39,332 nt of DNA from Candidatus Faecousia excrementipullorum (GTDB taxonomy: Bacteria > Bacillota > Clostridia > Oscillospirales > Oscillospiraceae): NCBI GenBank assembly GCA_018712825.1, contig DVGG01000045.1:1-39332 (forward strand). Reading direction: 5' to 3'. Made by a program: the position numbers and the translations under genes. Within the stretch, counting starts at the first letter, position 1. Each line of letters starts with the position of its first letter. A model generated the notes under the pieces. It saw nothing but the letters and a program-made list of their open reading frames with translations. It was not told the DNA's origin and searched no databases. Below are positions 24,014 to 31,920 of the stretch, in pieces.

Positions 24014-24126
24014 CTATTCACTCTTCACTATTCACTTTTCACTAAATCCAACTGCCTACCCGGGATTTTTGGAAAGTAATAAGTAATAGTGAATAGGGAA
24101 GAAGTAAGGTGTGCCGCAAGCGGCAC
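24014..24126 (+). other. Leader of the S23 gene with complementary segments
   Basis: A CTATTCACT-type repetitive stretch (about 24014-24045) is complementary to AGTGAATAG (about 24087-24096), and GTGCCGCaaGCGGCAC (24111-24126) forms a tight hairpin. No coding potential seen. Confidence 0.5.
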
Positions 24127-24152
24127 GGATTTGATATTTAGGGGGATATTCC

Positions 24153-24497
24153 ATGCCCAGTCCGCTTCTGGATAAATCCAAAGCATTTGCGTTGGAAATC
24201 ATCAAAGTTTGCAATGAAATCAAGGCTTCCAAGCGGGAAGCGGTACTGACCAACCAGTTGATCCGCTCCGGCACCAGCATCGGTGCCAATATCCGGGAAG
24301 CTATGTATGCCCACGGAAAGGCCGATTTTATTGCAAAATTACAAATTGCATTGAAAGAAAGTTCGGAAAGCGAATATTGGCTGGAGCTGCTCCTGGAAAG
24401 CGGCTACTATGATGATCCCGCCATTTTGAAACAATGTGTTGAGGTCAAACGACTGCTCATCGCTTCCATCAACACAGCGAAAAAGAATCAGGCATGA
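24153..24497 (+). CDS. Four-helix bundle protein, S23/23S rRNA intervening-sequence type
   Basis: 114 residues. The family layout is clear: KSKAFALEIIKVCNEI, the hallmark LTNQLIRSGTSIGANIREA, then KADFIAKLQIALKESSESEYWLELL and a closing helix. Family members were first found in intervening sequences of 23S rRNA genes; a related fold serves as the Avd accessory protein of diversity-generating retroelements. Here no rRNA and no reverse transcriptase are near. A G-rich site (GGGGG) lies before the ATG. The gene sits beside the duplicated tRNA end and the hairpin array. Its function as a free-standing gene is unknown. Confidence 0.85.
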   Translation: MPSPLLDKSKAFALEIIKVCNEIKASKREAVLTNQLIRSGTSIGANIREAMYAHGKADFIAKLQIALKESSESEYWLELLLESGYYDDPAILKQCVEVKRLLIASINTAKKNQA

Positions 24498-24524
24498 GGT
24501 CTCCCCTCAAACCCAATATCCCAG

Positions 24525-24548
24525 AACTCCCCGGAAGGGGAGTTTTTT
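24525..24548 (+). terminator. Terminator of the S23 gene
   Basis: AACTCCCC (24525-24532) and GGGGAGTT (24537-24544), then TTTT. The sequence CCAGAACTCCCC-GAAGGG is shared with the hairpin after tRNA-Leu at 23801. Confidence 0.88.
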
Positions 24549-24593
24549 GTTTGCGGCGCTTGCTCTTCCGGCATCGGATGCCGAAATGGTGGA

Positions 24594-24648
24594 AAAAGTC
24601 AAAATTTGTTCATATTTGCCGGAAAACCAATTCTTTTCTTGACTTTTT
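24594..24648. promoter_or_regulatory. Inverted repeat overlapping the promoter of the two-component operon
   Basis: AAAAAGTCAA (24594-24603) and TTGACTTTTT (24639-24648). The second arm contains the -35 box. Confidence 0.5.
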
Positions 24649-24668
24649 GGCTGCTTTCGTACTAAAAT
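24639..24668 (+). promoter_or_regulatory. Promoter of the two-component operon
   Basis: TTGACT (24639-24644), an 18-base spacer and TAAAAT (24663-24668), 66 bases before the response-regulator start. Confidence 0.65.
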
Positions 24669-24733
24669 GGCGGCAGGGCAGGATTATGCCATATGGTTGA
24701 AAAAACGGTTGCTACGGGAAAGGCTGGTGGACT

Positions 24734-25447
24734 ATGCCGAATAAAAACATTCTGATTGCCGAGGATGATGCAGACATTGTGGAGCTGCTCTCCCTATATC
24801 TTACCGGGGAAGGGTATACGGTCTTTTCCGCAGAAAACGGCCTCCAGGCCCTGGAGCGGATTGCATCCACCAAAATCGACCTGGCAATCCTGGACATTAT
24901 GATGCCGGAGATGAACGGGTATGATGTGTTGAAACGAATCCGGGAGAGCTATAATTTTCCGGTGATTATGCTCTCTGCCAAGGAGCTGGATACGGACCGG
25001 ATTCTGGGCCTTAACCTGGGGGCAGACGCCTATCTCACCAAGCCCTTCAATCCCCTGGAAGTGGTGGCCTATGTGAAATCTGCCCTGCGCCGGTACTACG
25101 ACCTGGGCGCCAGCGACCCTGGGGACAGAAGCCCGGGGGAGGAACACTCCCTGGTGGTGGGGGAATTGGAGCTGGATTTGCTGAAATTCATCCTCCGCAA
25201 ACGGGGGCGGATTGTACCCCTGACCCCGGCAGAAATGAAAATCGTGGTAAAACTCATGAGCGCTCCCGGCCGGGTGTATACCAAGGCCCAGCTCTACGCC
25301 TGTATCGGGGGAGAGTTTTATGAGAGTGATGACAATACCATGATGGTGCATATTTCCAACATCCGTTCCAAAATTGAGGACGATCCGTCGAATCCCAGAC
25401 ACATCAAAACCGTGAGAGGATTGGGGTATAAAATTGAAGCGAATTAA
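24734..25447 (+). CDS. Response regulator, OmpR/PhoB family
   Basis: 237 residues. The receiver domain (1-120) has acidic residues EDDAD near 10-14, the phospho-acceptor Asp54 (LAILDIMMPEMNG), Ser in MLSAKE and Lys in LTKPFNPLE. The C-terminal winged helix (about 135-235) ends with RSKIEDDPSNPRHIKTVRGLGYKIE. It overlaps the kinase gene by 14 bases. It lies directly upstream of the Dlt-like operon, a likely target, because a direct repeat suited to this family lies before that operon. Confidence 0.93.
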   Translation: MPNKNILIAEDDADIVELLSLYLTGEGYTVFSAENGLQALERIASTKIDLAILDIMMPEMNGYDVLKRIRESYNFPVIMLSAKELDTDRILGLNLGADAYLTKPFNPLEVVAYVKSALRRYYDLGASDPGDRSPGEEHSLVVGELELDLLKFILRKRGRIVPLTPAEMKIVVKLMSAPGRVYTKAQLYACIGGEFYESDDNTMMVHISNIRSKIEDDPSNPRHIKTVRGLGYKIEAN

Positions 25448-27041
25448 CCGGAGACAAAGAAGCCTTATTTTCTCCTGCGCCGTGTATTTTGCCCTGTTTG
25501 CAGGGCTTATTGTTCTGATTTATTCCGGCTTTCAGCATCTGGCGAACCAGCGGATTGGGGAATCCGTCTTTACCATGGAGGATTTGCTCTCCTACGAAGA
25601 CCAGCTGATTCAGGAGGACTATTCCCGTCTGCCTGTCGGCAATTCCAAAAACTCCGCCATGATTATCTTTGATGAAAACGGCATTATCCAATATGCCAGC
25701 AACCAGACAATTCGGGAATTGGTTTTCTTTGAAGACCTGGATATGCTGGGGGATTATCATACCGGAAGCTTTTTCAATGTGTTCCAGGACACCCTGGCAG
25801 ATGGCTCTGTTCAGTATACGGTATACCTGAACAGCTATGATATGACAGGGGAGGATCTGGTGCCGAAGATTCTGGACTACTGCATCCTGGACGGGGACCT
25901 GAGAATTGTGGACGGGACCCTGTTTCCCGACCGCAGTTCCCTTACCCAAAGGGAGTTTGAATTGCTCAACGGCATTTCCAGAACCAACAGTCTGCTGGAA
26001 AAATACGTTTACGAAAATGCGGATGGCGAGGAGCGGATTCTGGCCTTTTTGTCCACCAATGTCAGCGAGAGGCAGTATAACAAGATTATCCGGTGGGCAA
26101 ATGCGGTTTGGATGATCGGCATTCCCTGCGTTTTGCTGGCAGTCATCGGGTTTACCGTCCTCTTCTATTATAAAATCAAAAGACGCATTTCTCCCCTCAA
26201 TCAGACAATCCAATCCTATGAGAAGGGAAAAGCCATGGAGATTTCCCCCGGGGCGGTGCCGTCGGAGTTTTATGAGGTGGTCTGCAATTTCAGGAGCCTG
26301 CTAAGCAAGCTGGAAAAGACCCGGGAGGAAAAGGAAGCCCTGGACAGGGAAAAGCAGAAGCTGATTGTGGACATCTCCCATGACCTGAAAACCCCCTTGA
26401 CGGTGATTCAGGGGTATGCCAAGGCCCTGTCCGACCAAAGGGTGCCGCCGGAAAAGCAGGGGCAGTACATCGCCGCCATCTACCAGAAATCCAGGATGGC
26501 AACGGACATGGTCAACGACCTGTTCCTCCTTACCCAGATGGAGCATCCCGACTATCCTTTGCAGTTGGAGGAAACGGACTTCTGCGAATTTGTAAAGAGC
26601 TTTTTTGCGGAAAAGTACATGGAGCTTACGGAAGGGGGCTTCGGGCTTTCCGTGGACATTCCGGAGGCACCAATCATGCTCCCCATAGACAGAAAGCTTA
26701 TGCGCCGCCTCCTGGAAAACCTGCTGAGCAACGCCATGAAGTACAATCCCCCGGGGACGACCCTGTATGTTGCCATGGGGCAAGAGAATCAGGGGGTGGC
26801 TTTGACCGTGGCGGACGACGGCGCCGGCATTCCCGAGGAAATCGCCAGGACCCTCTTTCAGCCTTTCGTCACCGGGAACCGGGCACGGACTACCGGAAAG
26901 GGCACGGGGCTGGGGCTGTCCATTGCCCAGAAAATTGTGCAGATGCACCGGGGGGAGATGTCCCTCATTCGTCCGCCCCACAAGCCCTACAAAACGGAAT
27001 TTCACATCTGGATTCCCATACAGACGGACTCAGCTTCTTAA
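25434..27041 (+). CDS. Sensor histidine kinase, two membrane helices
   Basis: 535 residues from TTG 25434. Membrane helices at about 10-30 and 222-246 enclose a sensor domain of about 190 residues that matches no domain I can name. The H-box is DISHDLKTPLTVIQGYAKAL with His316, followed by the N-box (LLENLLSNAMKYNPPG), the G1 box (VADDGAGIPEE) and the G2 box (GTGLGLSIAQKIVQMH). It phosphorylates the regulator at 24734 in response to an outside signal. The TTG start follows from the overlap, and translational coupling fits. A hairpin (27033-27047) spans the stop codon. Confidence 0.92.
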   Translation: MKRINRRQRSLIFSCAVYFALFAGLIVLIYSGFQHLANQRIGESVFTMEDLLSYEDQLIQEDYSRLPVGNSKNSAMIIFDENGIIQYASNQTIRELVFFEDLDMLGDYHTGSFFNVFQDTLADGSVQYTVYLNSYDMTGEDLVPKILDYCILDGDLRIVDGTLFPDRSSLTQREFELLNGISRTNSLLEKYVYENADGEERILAFLSTNVSERQYNKIIRWANAVWMIGIPCVLLAVIGFTVLFYYKIKRRISPLNQTIQSYEKGKAMEISPGAVPSEFYEVVCNFRSLLSKLEKTREEKEALDREKQKLIVDISHDLKTPLTVIQGYAKALSDQRVPPEKQGQYIAAIYQKSRMATDMVNDLFLLTQMEHPDYPLQLEETDFCEFVKSFFAEKYMELTEGGFGLSVDIPEAPIMLPIDRKLMRRLLENLLSNAMKYNPPGTTLYVAMGQENQGVALTVADDGAGIPEEIARTLFQPFVTGNRARTTGKGTGLGLSIAQKIVQMHRGEMSLIRPPHKPYKTEFHIWIPIQTDSAS

Positions 27042-27253
27042 AGAAGCCTCGCAGAGTTTGCCGCTGATAGCGGCAAATAAAATAAAAATCATTTTCCGCC
27101 AGGGCGTGTACCTGGCGGAAAATACATCTCAGGCTGCAAGTGTGGAATTTGTCCCGCAGGGACAAATTATGCGCGCAGCAGACTGCAAAAACTTGTCAAA
27201 AAGTCCTATGGACTTTTTGACAGTCTAAGTCCGGGGTTCTTTTCGAACCCCGG
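27033..27253. repeat. Array of six perfect hairpins
   Basis: GCTTCTT-a-AAGAAGC (27033-27047); TTTGCCGC-tgata-GCGGCAAA (27057-27077); ATTTTCCGCCAGG with its complement (27091-27123, 7-nt loop); AATTTGTCCC-gca-GGGACAAATT (27146-27168); TGTCAAAAAGTCC with its complement (27194-27222, loop tat); CCGGGGTTC-ttttc-GAACCCCGG (27231-27253). Stems are perfect and differ from one another. The first spans the kinase stop codon, and the last may end its message. The region has no gene. Confidence 0.85.
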
Positions 27254-27280
27254 ATTTTCCTTTAGAAACATTAAGCTTTG

Positions 27281-27313
27281 CTGAAGATTCCCTGAAGCTT
27301 CCCCGGGTACAAT
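27281..27313 (+). promoter_or_regulatory. Possible promoter and response-regulator site of the Dlt-like operon
   Basis: CTGAAG at 27281-27286 and 27292-27297 form an 11-base-period direct repeat, with TACAAT (27308-27313) as -10 box. No consensus -35 is present where the repeat lies, a layout seen at promoters activated by OmpR-family regulators. AAGCTT flanks the repeat. Confidence 0.4.
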
Positions 27314-27365
27314 GAGGGCACAAAACCACAAAGGGACTTTCCCTTTGATACTCGGGGTGATAACC

Positions 27366-28877
27366 ATGAAAAATGTACTGGAATATCTGGAAAAAAGCGC
27401 AGAGAATTTCCCCCATAAGGTGGCGGCGGAGGACGGCGCTGCCTGTGTCAGCTTCCGGGAGTTGGAGACAGCCTGCCGCCGGGTGGGGTCTGCATTAGTT
27501 GGCAGAATTGCCATGGGGGACCCGGTGGGGGTCTTTCTGGAAAAGGGTGTGCAGATGCTGACAGCCTTCTGGGGGACGGTGTATGCCGGGGGATTTTATG
27601 TGCCCCTGAACCCGGAACTGCCGGCAGCCAGACTGGAGCAAATCCAGTCCGTCCTGGATGCCAAATACATCCTGACGGATGAAAAACACAAAGAGACCGC
27701 CCTGACCCTGTTCCCCTCTGCCGCCGTTCTGACGGTGGAAGCGCTGAAGGAAACGGCCATAAAGCCTGAGGAACTGAGCTTCATCCGTTCCCGGATGATT
27801 GATTCAGATCCCTTGTATGCCATCTTCACCTCCGGTTCCACGGGGGTACCCAAAGGGGTGGTCATCAGCCATCGGGCGGTGCTGGACTTCTTCGGCACCT
27901 TTACAGAGACTTTCGGAATTGGGGAGACCGACATCATCGGCAATCAGGCACCCTTTGACTTTGATGTGTCCGTAAAGGACATTTATTCTGCGGTGAAAAC
28001 AGGAGCGACCCTGTCCATCATCCCCAAGTCATTGTTTTCCCGGCCCACGGAACTGCTGGACTGGCTTTGCGACCACCATATCACCACCATGATCTGGGCG
28101 GTTTCTGCCCTGTGTCTCATCAGCACCTTCCACGGACTGGACTACCGCCAGCCTGATACGGTGCGGCAGATTCTTTTCAGCGGCGAGGTGATGCCGGCAA
28201 AGCACCTGCGTACCTGGCAGGAGCACCTGCCGGAAACCCGGTTTGTGAATCTCTATGGCCCCACGGAAATCACCTGCAACTGCACCTATCACATCCTGGA
28301 TCCAAACCGGGACTATCAGCAGGGCCTTCCCATCGGCCGGCCCTTTGCCAACCGGCAGGTGTTCCTCCTGAATGGGGAAGACCAGCAGGTCACGGCCCCG
28401 GGGGGCGTGGGAGAAATCTGCGTGCGGGGTACCTCCCTGGCTCTGGGATATTATCGTGCCCCGGAGCAGACGGAAAAGGCCTTCCGGCAGAACCCCCTGA
28501 ACAGCAGCTACCCGGAGCGGATTTACCGAACCGGGGATCTGGGCAGATACGGAGAGGACGGGGAGCTGTACTTCTGCGGGCGGAAGGACTTTCAAATCAA
28601 GCACATGGGCCACCGGATTGAGCTGGAGGAGATTGAACGGGCTGTCTCCGGTCTTTCCGGAGTGGACCGGTGCTGCTGCGTGTTTGAGGAGGAGCGGCAG
28701 AAGCTCCACGGCTTTTACACCGGCACTCTGGATAAGAAAGAGCTTCACAAAAAGCTCCGGCAGCTGCTTCCCGTCTACATGGTGCCCGGAGCCCTCCACA
28801 ACCTGTCGGAATTTCCCCTGACCAAAAACGGCAAAGTGGACCGCAGAAAGCTCCTGGAAGGGAGGAACCAAAAATGA
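27366..28877 (+). CDS. Amino-acid adenylating ligase, DltA-like
   Basis: 503 residues from ATG 27366. Core motifs in order: FTSGSTGVPKGV (AMP/ATP loop), QAPFDFDVSVKDIY, LFSGEVMPAKHL, NLYGPTEITC, YRTGDLGRYGEDGELYFCGRKDFQIKHMGHRIELEEIE, and the C-terminal catalytic lysine in LTKNGKVDRRKLL. Enzymes of this type activate an amino acid with ATP and load it on the phosphopantetheine of a carrier protein, here most likely the one at 30075. The order and partners recall dltA, which uses D-alanine, but the pocket cannot be read safely, so the amino acid is open. It overlaps the next gene by four bases (ATGA). Confidence 0.82.
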   Translation: MKNVLEYLEKSAENFPHKVAAEDGAACVSFRELETACRRVGSALVGRIAMGDPVGVFLEKGVQMLTAFWGTVYAGGFYVPLNPELPAARLEQIQSVLDAKYILTDEKHKETALTLFPSAAVLTVEALKETAIKPEELSFIRSRMIDSDPLYAIFTSGSTGVPKGVVISHRAVLDFFGTFTETFGIGETDIIGNQAPFDFDVSVKDIYSAVKTGATLSIIPKSLFSRPTELLDWLCDHHITTMIWAVSALCLISTFHGLDYRQPDTVRQILFSGEVMPAKHLRTWQEHLPETRFVNLYGPTEITCNCTYHILDPNRDYQQGLPIGRPFANRQVFLLNGEDQQVTAPGGVGEICVRGTSLALGYYRAPEQTEKAFRQNPLNSSYPERIYRTGDLGRYGEDGELYFCGRKDFQIKHMGHRIELEEIERAVSGLSGVDRCCCVFEEERQKLHGFYTGTLDKKELHKKLRQLLPVYMVPGALHNLSEFPLTKNGKVDRRKLLEGRNQK

Positions 28878-30091
28878 AGGAAACACAGTTAAAAGCCCTC
28901 CTTCGGGAGAAAACCACCCCTTTGTATGTGTTTGACCTAGCGGAACTTCGGCGCCGGGTTCAGTATTTAAGACAGGCGCTTCCGGAGAAGGTAAAGCTCT
29001 GCTATGCGGTAAAGGCCAACCCCTTTATCCTGGAAGAACTGAGCGGGCTGGTGGACCGCCTGGAAATCTGTTCCCCGGGGGAACTGCACATCTGCCGGCA
29101 GCTGGGTCTGCCCGGTGAAAAATTTGTGGTTTCCGGGGTTTACAAGGAGCCCACCCTTCTCCGGCAGTGGATTTCCCAGGGGGAACCCACCGGTGTCTAC
29201 ACGGTGGAGTCCATGACCCAGTTTGATGTAATATACCGGGCTGCGGCAGCTGCCCAAAAGCGGGTTCCCCTATTGCTGCGGCTGACCAGCGGCAACCAGT
29301 TCGGATTGGACGAGGCGGAAATTCAGAGTCTGATTGGAGAATATAGGGATTCTCCATTCCTGGACATCCGGGGCATCCAGTACTTTTCCGGCACCCAGAA
29401 AACATCCCTGAAGCGGCTGAAACGGGAGCTGGACACCCTGGACAGCTTTCTGAAAGGGCTCCGGGACACCTGGGGCTATGAGGCCCGGGAGCTGGAGTTC
29501 GGCCCGGGTTTTCCCGTGTCCTACTTTCAGGGGGACTCCTTTGAAGAATCGGCCTTCCTGGAGGGCTTTTCCCAGATGCTCCGGGAGCTGGACTTTTCCG
29601 GGAGCATTACCCTGGAGCTGGGCAGGAGCATTGCCGCCAGCTGCGGCAGCTACCTGACCCAGGTGGTGGACAGAAAGCGAAACCTGGGGGAAAATTATGC
29701 CATCGTGGATGGCGGCATCCATCAGCTTGCCTACTATGGGCAGTTCATGGCCATGAAGCATCCTTACATCCACATTCTGCACCGGGAGCAGGCGGCTAAG
29801 GATTCCGGGGAAGAACCCTGGAACATCTGCGGCTCTTTGTGCACGGTCAACGACATCCTTGTGAAAAAACTTCCCCTGGGGAACCTGAACATAGGAGACG
29901 TTCTGGTGTTCCAGAACACAGGGGCTTATTGTATGACAGAGGGGATCTCTCTGTTTCTCACCCGGGACCTGCCGGAGGTGGTGCTCCTGAAAGGGGACGG
30001 CACAACCCTGACCGTCCGGCCCCGGATTCAGACCCATACCCTGAATATTCCAAACATGAAAGGAGAAGCTTGCTATGGAAAGACTGATTGA
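28874..30091 (+). CDS. Fold-type III PLP-dependent decarboxylase (BtrK/DAP-decarboxylase-like)
   Basis: 405 residues. The PLP lysine is Lys47 in CYAVKANPF. Phosphate-binding and barrel motifs follow: LEFGPGF (about 207-213), LELGRSIAASCG (247-258), and the C-terminal active-site block GSLCTVNDILVKKLPL with Cys323 and Asp327, then NTGAY. This is the pattern of diaminopimelate/ornithine decarboxylases rather than alanine racemases. The standard Dlt pathway has no such gene. Within the operon it may act on the carrier-bound aminoacyl group, as BtrK does on glutamyl-carrier protein, or on the free amino acid before activation. It overlaps both neighbours, so it is an integral member of the operon. 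Confidence 0.85.
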   Translation: MKETQLKALLREKTTPLYVFDLAELRRRVQYLRQALPEKVKLCYAVKANPFILEELSGLVDRLEICSPGELHICRQLGLPGEKFVVSGVYKEPTLLRQWISQGEPTGVYTVESMTQFDVIYRAAAAAQKRVPLLLRLTSGNQFGLDEAEIQSLIGEYRDSPFLDIRGIQYFSGTQKTSLKRLKRELDTLDSFLKGLRDTWGYEARELEFGPGFPVSYFQGDSFEESAFLEGFSQMLRELDFSGSITLELGRSIAASCGSYLTQVVDRKRNLGENYAIVDGGIHQLAYYGQFMAMKHPYIHILHREQAAKDSGEEPWNICGSLCTVNDILVKKLPLGNLNIGDVLVFQNTGAYCMTEGISLFLTRDLPEVVLLKGDGTTLTVRPRIQTHTLNIPNMKGEACYGKTD

Positions 30092-30305
30092 AATTCTGGA
30101 GGAAATCCAGCCGGAGGTGGATTATGCCACCTGCACCAATTTGATTGACGGACACTATCTGGACTCCCTCTCCATTATTTCTCTTGTGGCAGAGCTGGAA
30201 GAGGAATACGACATTACCATTCCCACGGTGGAAATCATCCCGGACAACTTCAACTCTGCAGAAAGCCTTTGGGCCATGATTGTGCGGCTACAGGAGGAAG
30301 GATAA
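30075..30305 (+). CDS. Acyl/aminoacyl carrier protein
   Basis: 76 residues, acidic, with helices as in carrier proteins. The phosphopantetheine serine is Ser31 in HYLDSLSIISL. It is of DltC size and carries the activated group from the ligase at 27366 to the MBOAT protein. It overlaps the decarboxylase gene by 17 bases and ends one base before the MBOAT start codon. GGAGAAG lies before the ATG. Confidence 0.85.
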   Translation: MERLIEILEEIQPEVDYATCTNLIDGHYLDSLSIISLVAELEEEYDITIPTVEIIPDNFNSAESLWAMIVRLQEEG

Positions 30306-30306
30306 C

Positions 30307-31908
30307 ATGTTCTCCTTTTCCTCCTATTTTTCAACAGAATATCTGGTGATGCTTTTGCCGGCGTCGGTGGTCTTGTACGCCCTGCTGCCCCAAAAGCTTC
30401 GCCGATGGAGTCTTTTGCTTTCGAGCTATGTGTTTTTCTGGGCGATCAGCGGAAAGCTGATCGCCTGTTTGCTGTTTTCCACACTATCGCTCCACCATTT
30501 TGGGATCTGGCTGGGGCGGCTTCAGGGGAACTTGGACTGCCTCCTGGAGAGCTCTCCCAGGGAAATGCGCAAGGAGCTAAAGCGGCAGTACACAAAGAAA
30601 CAGCGCTTGGTGGTTGCCTTCGCCCTGGCGGTGCACCTGGGGATGCTCCTGTGGCTTAAGTACACGCCGTTCTTTGCCAGCAATATCAACACCCTTTTGA
30701 ACCTTCTGGGGATTGACCGGACGGTTTCTGTCCCTTCCTATGTGCTTCCCATCGGCATCTCCTTTTATACCTTGCAGGCGGTGTCCTATATTTTTGATGT
30801 ATACCGGAGAAAAATCCCCGCAGATGATAACCTTCTCCGCCTGGCTCTTTATATGAGCTTCTTTCCCCAGATTATGGAAGGGCCCATCTGCCGCTATTCC
30901 GATACGGCCCAGCAGCTCTGGGAAGCGCCGAAACTCCGCCGGGAAAACCTCCTTTTGGGCACCCAGAGAATCCTTTACGGCCTGGTAAAAAAGATGGTGG
31001 TGGCAGACCGGCTGAATTTGCTGATTAAAACCGTCTTTGCAGGCTATGAAAGCTACGACGGCTTGGTGATGGCGGTGGCAGCGGTGTGCTATACCGTCCA
31101 GCTGTATATGGACTTTTCCGGCACCATGGATGTGGTTCTTGGCAGCGGGCAGCTTTTTGGCATGAATCTGCCGGAGAACTTTCAGCGCCCCTTCTTTTCC
31201 AAAACCATTTCCGAGTTCTGGAAGCGGTGGCACATCACCCTGGGAACCTGGTTCAAGGACTACATTTTCTACCCCCTTTCCATGTCCGGCCCTTTGAAAA
31301 AGCTCACCTCAAGGGGAAGAAAACGGCTGGGAAACCACTTTGGACCCCTTCTGGCTGGCTCTCTTGCCCTTTTTTGCGTGTGGCTGGCCAACGGCCTGTG
31401 GCACGGTGCCGGGTGGAACTATATCTTCTTCGGTATGTACCATTTTGCGTTGATTTTAGGGGGGAGCCTCATAGAACCCTTTGTGGTTCGGCTGACCCAG
31501 AAGCTCCATATTCAAAGAAAATCCTTCCCCTACCGGTGTATGCAAATGGTCCGCACCGCTATTTTGGTGTGTATCGGAGAGCTGTTCTTCCGGGCCGAGG
31601 GGCTAAGAGCGGGGCTTGCCATGTTCCGGAAAATGGTCACGGAGTTTTCCTTTGCCGCATTACGGGATCAATCCATCTTTGAGCTGGGGGTGGATAAGCA
31701 TGACTGCCTGATTATTTTCGTGGTGCTGCTCCTGGTTTTTGTCATCGGCGTTTTGCAGGAGCGAGGCATTCCCATCCGCCAGCGGATTTCCCAGAAGAAC
31801 CTGGCCGTCCGCTTTGCGGTTTACTATGTCCTTTTGCTGCTGATTATCGTTTTTGGAGCCTATGGCCGGGGATATGTCCCGGTGGATCCCATTTACGCAG
31901 GCTTTTAA
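30307..31908 (+). CDS. MBOAT-family membrane acyltransferase, DltB/AlgI-like
   Basis: 533 residues with about ten to twelve membrane helices. Family motifs: LPIGISFYTLQAVSYIFDVYRRKIP, MEGPICRY, the cytoplasmic WKRWHITLGTWFKDYIFYPL, and the catalytic-type His366 in NGLWHGAGWNYIFFGMYH. It takes a group from the carrier protein and passes it across the membrane to a surface polymer. The ATG at 30307 (AGGAGGA before it) is chosen over an earlier in-frame start inside the carrier gene. Confidence 0.88.
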   Translation: MFSFSSYFSTEYLVMLLPASVVLYALLPQKLRRWSLLLSSYVFFWAISGKLIACLLFSTLSLHHFGIWLGRLQGNLDCLLESSPREMRKELKRQYTKKQRLVVAFALAVHLGMLLWLKYTPFFASNINTLLNLLGIDRTVSVPSYVLPIGISFYTLQAVSYIFDVYRRKIPADDNLLRLALYMSFFPQIMEGPICRYSDTAQQLWEAPKLRRENLLLGTQRILYGLVKKMVVADRLNLLIKTVFAGYESYDGLVMAVAAVCYTVQLYMDFSGTMDVVLGSGQLFGMNLPENFQRPFFSKTISEFWKRWHITLGTWFKDYIFYPLSMSGPLKKLTSRGRKRLGNHFGPLLAGSLALFCVWLANGLWHGAGWNYIFFGMYHFALILGGSLIEPFVVRLTQKLHIQRKSFPYRCMQMVRTAILVCIGELFFRAEGLRAGLAMFRKMVTEFSFAALRDQSIFELGVDKHDCLIIFVVLLLVFVIGVLQERGIPIRQRISQKNLAVRFAVYYVLLLLIIVFGAYGRGYVPVDPIYAGF

Positions 31909-31920
31909 GGAGGTAAAACC

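Noticed and set aside
24153..24497. Avd protein of a diversity-generating retroelement
   Set aside because: The fold is related, but no reverse transcriptase, template repeat or variable repeat lies within the window.
28874..30091. Alanine racemase as the inserted Dlt gene, which would supply D-alanine
   Set aside because: The C-terminal Cys...Asp block and GAY motif are those of the decarboxylase branch; the catalytic tyrosine region of alanine racemases is not seen.
27366..30305. Exosortase-associated ligase/decarboxylase/carrier system
   Set aside because: The gene trio is similar, but no exosortase or polysaccharide export gene is present, and the MBOAT and SGNH genes point to a Dlt-like process.
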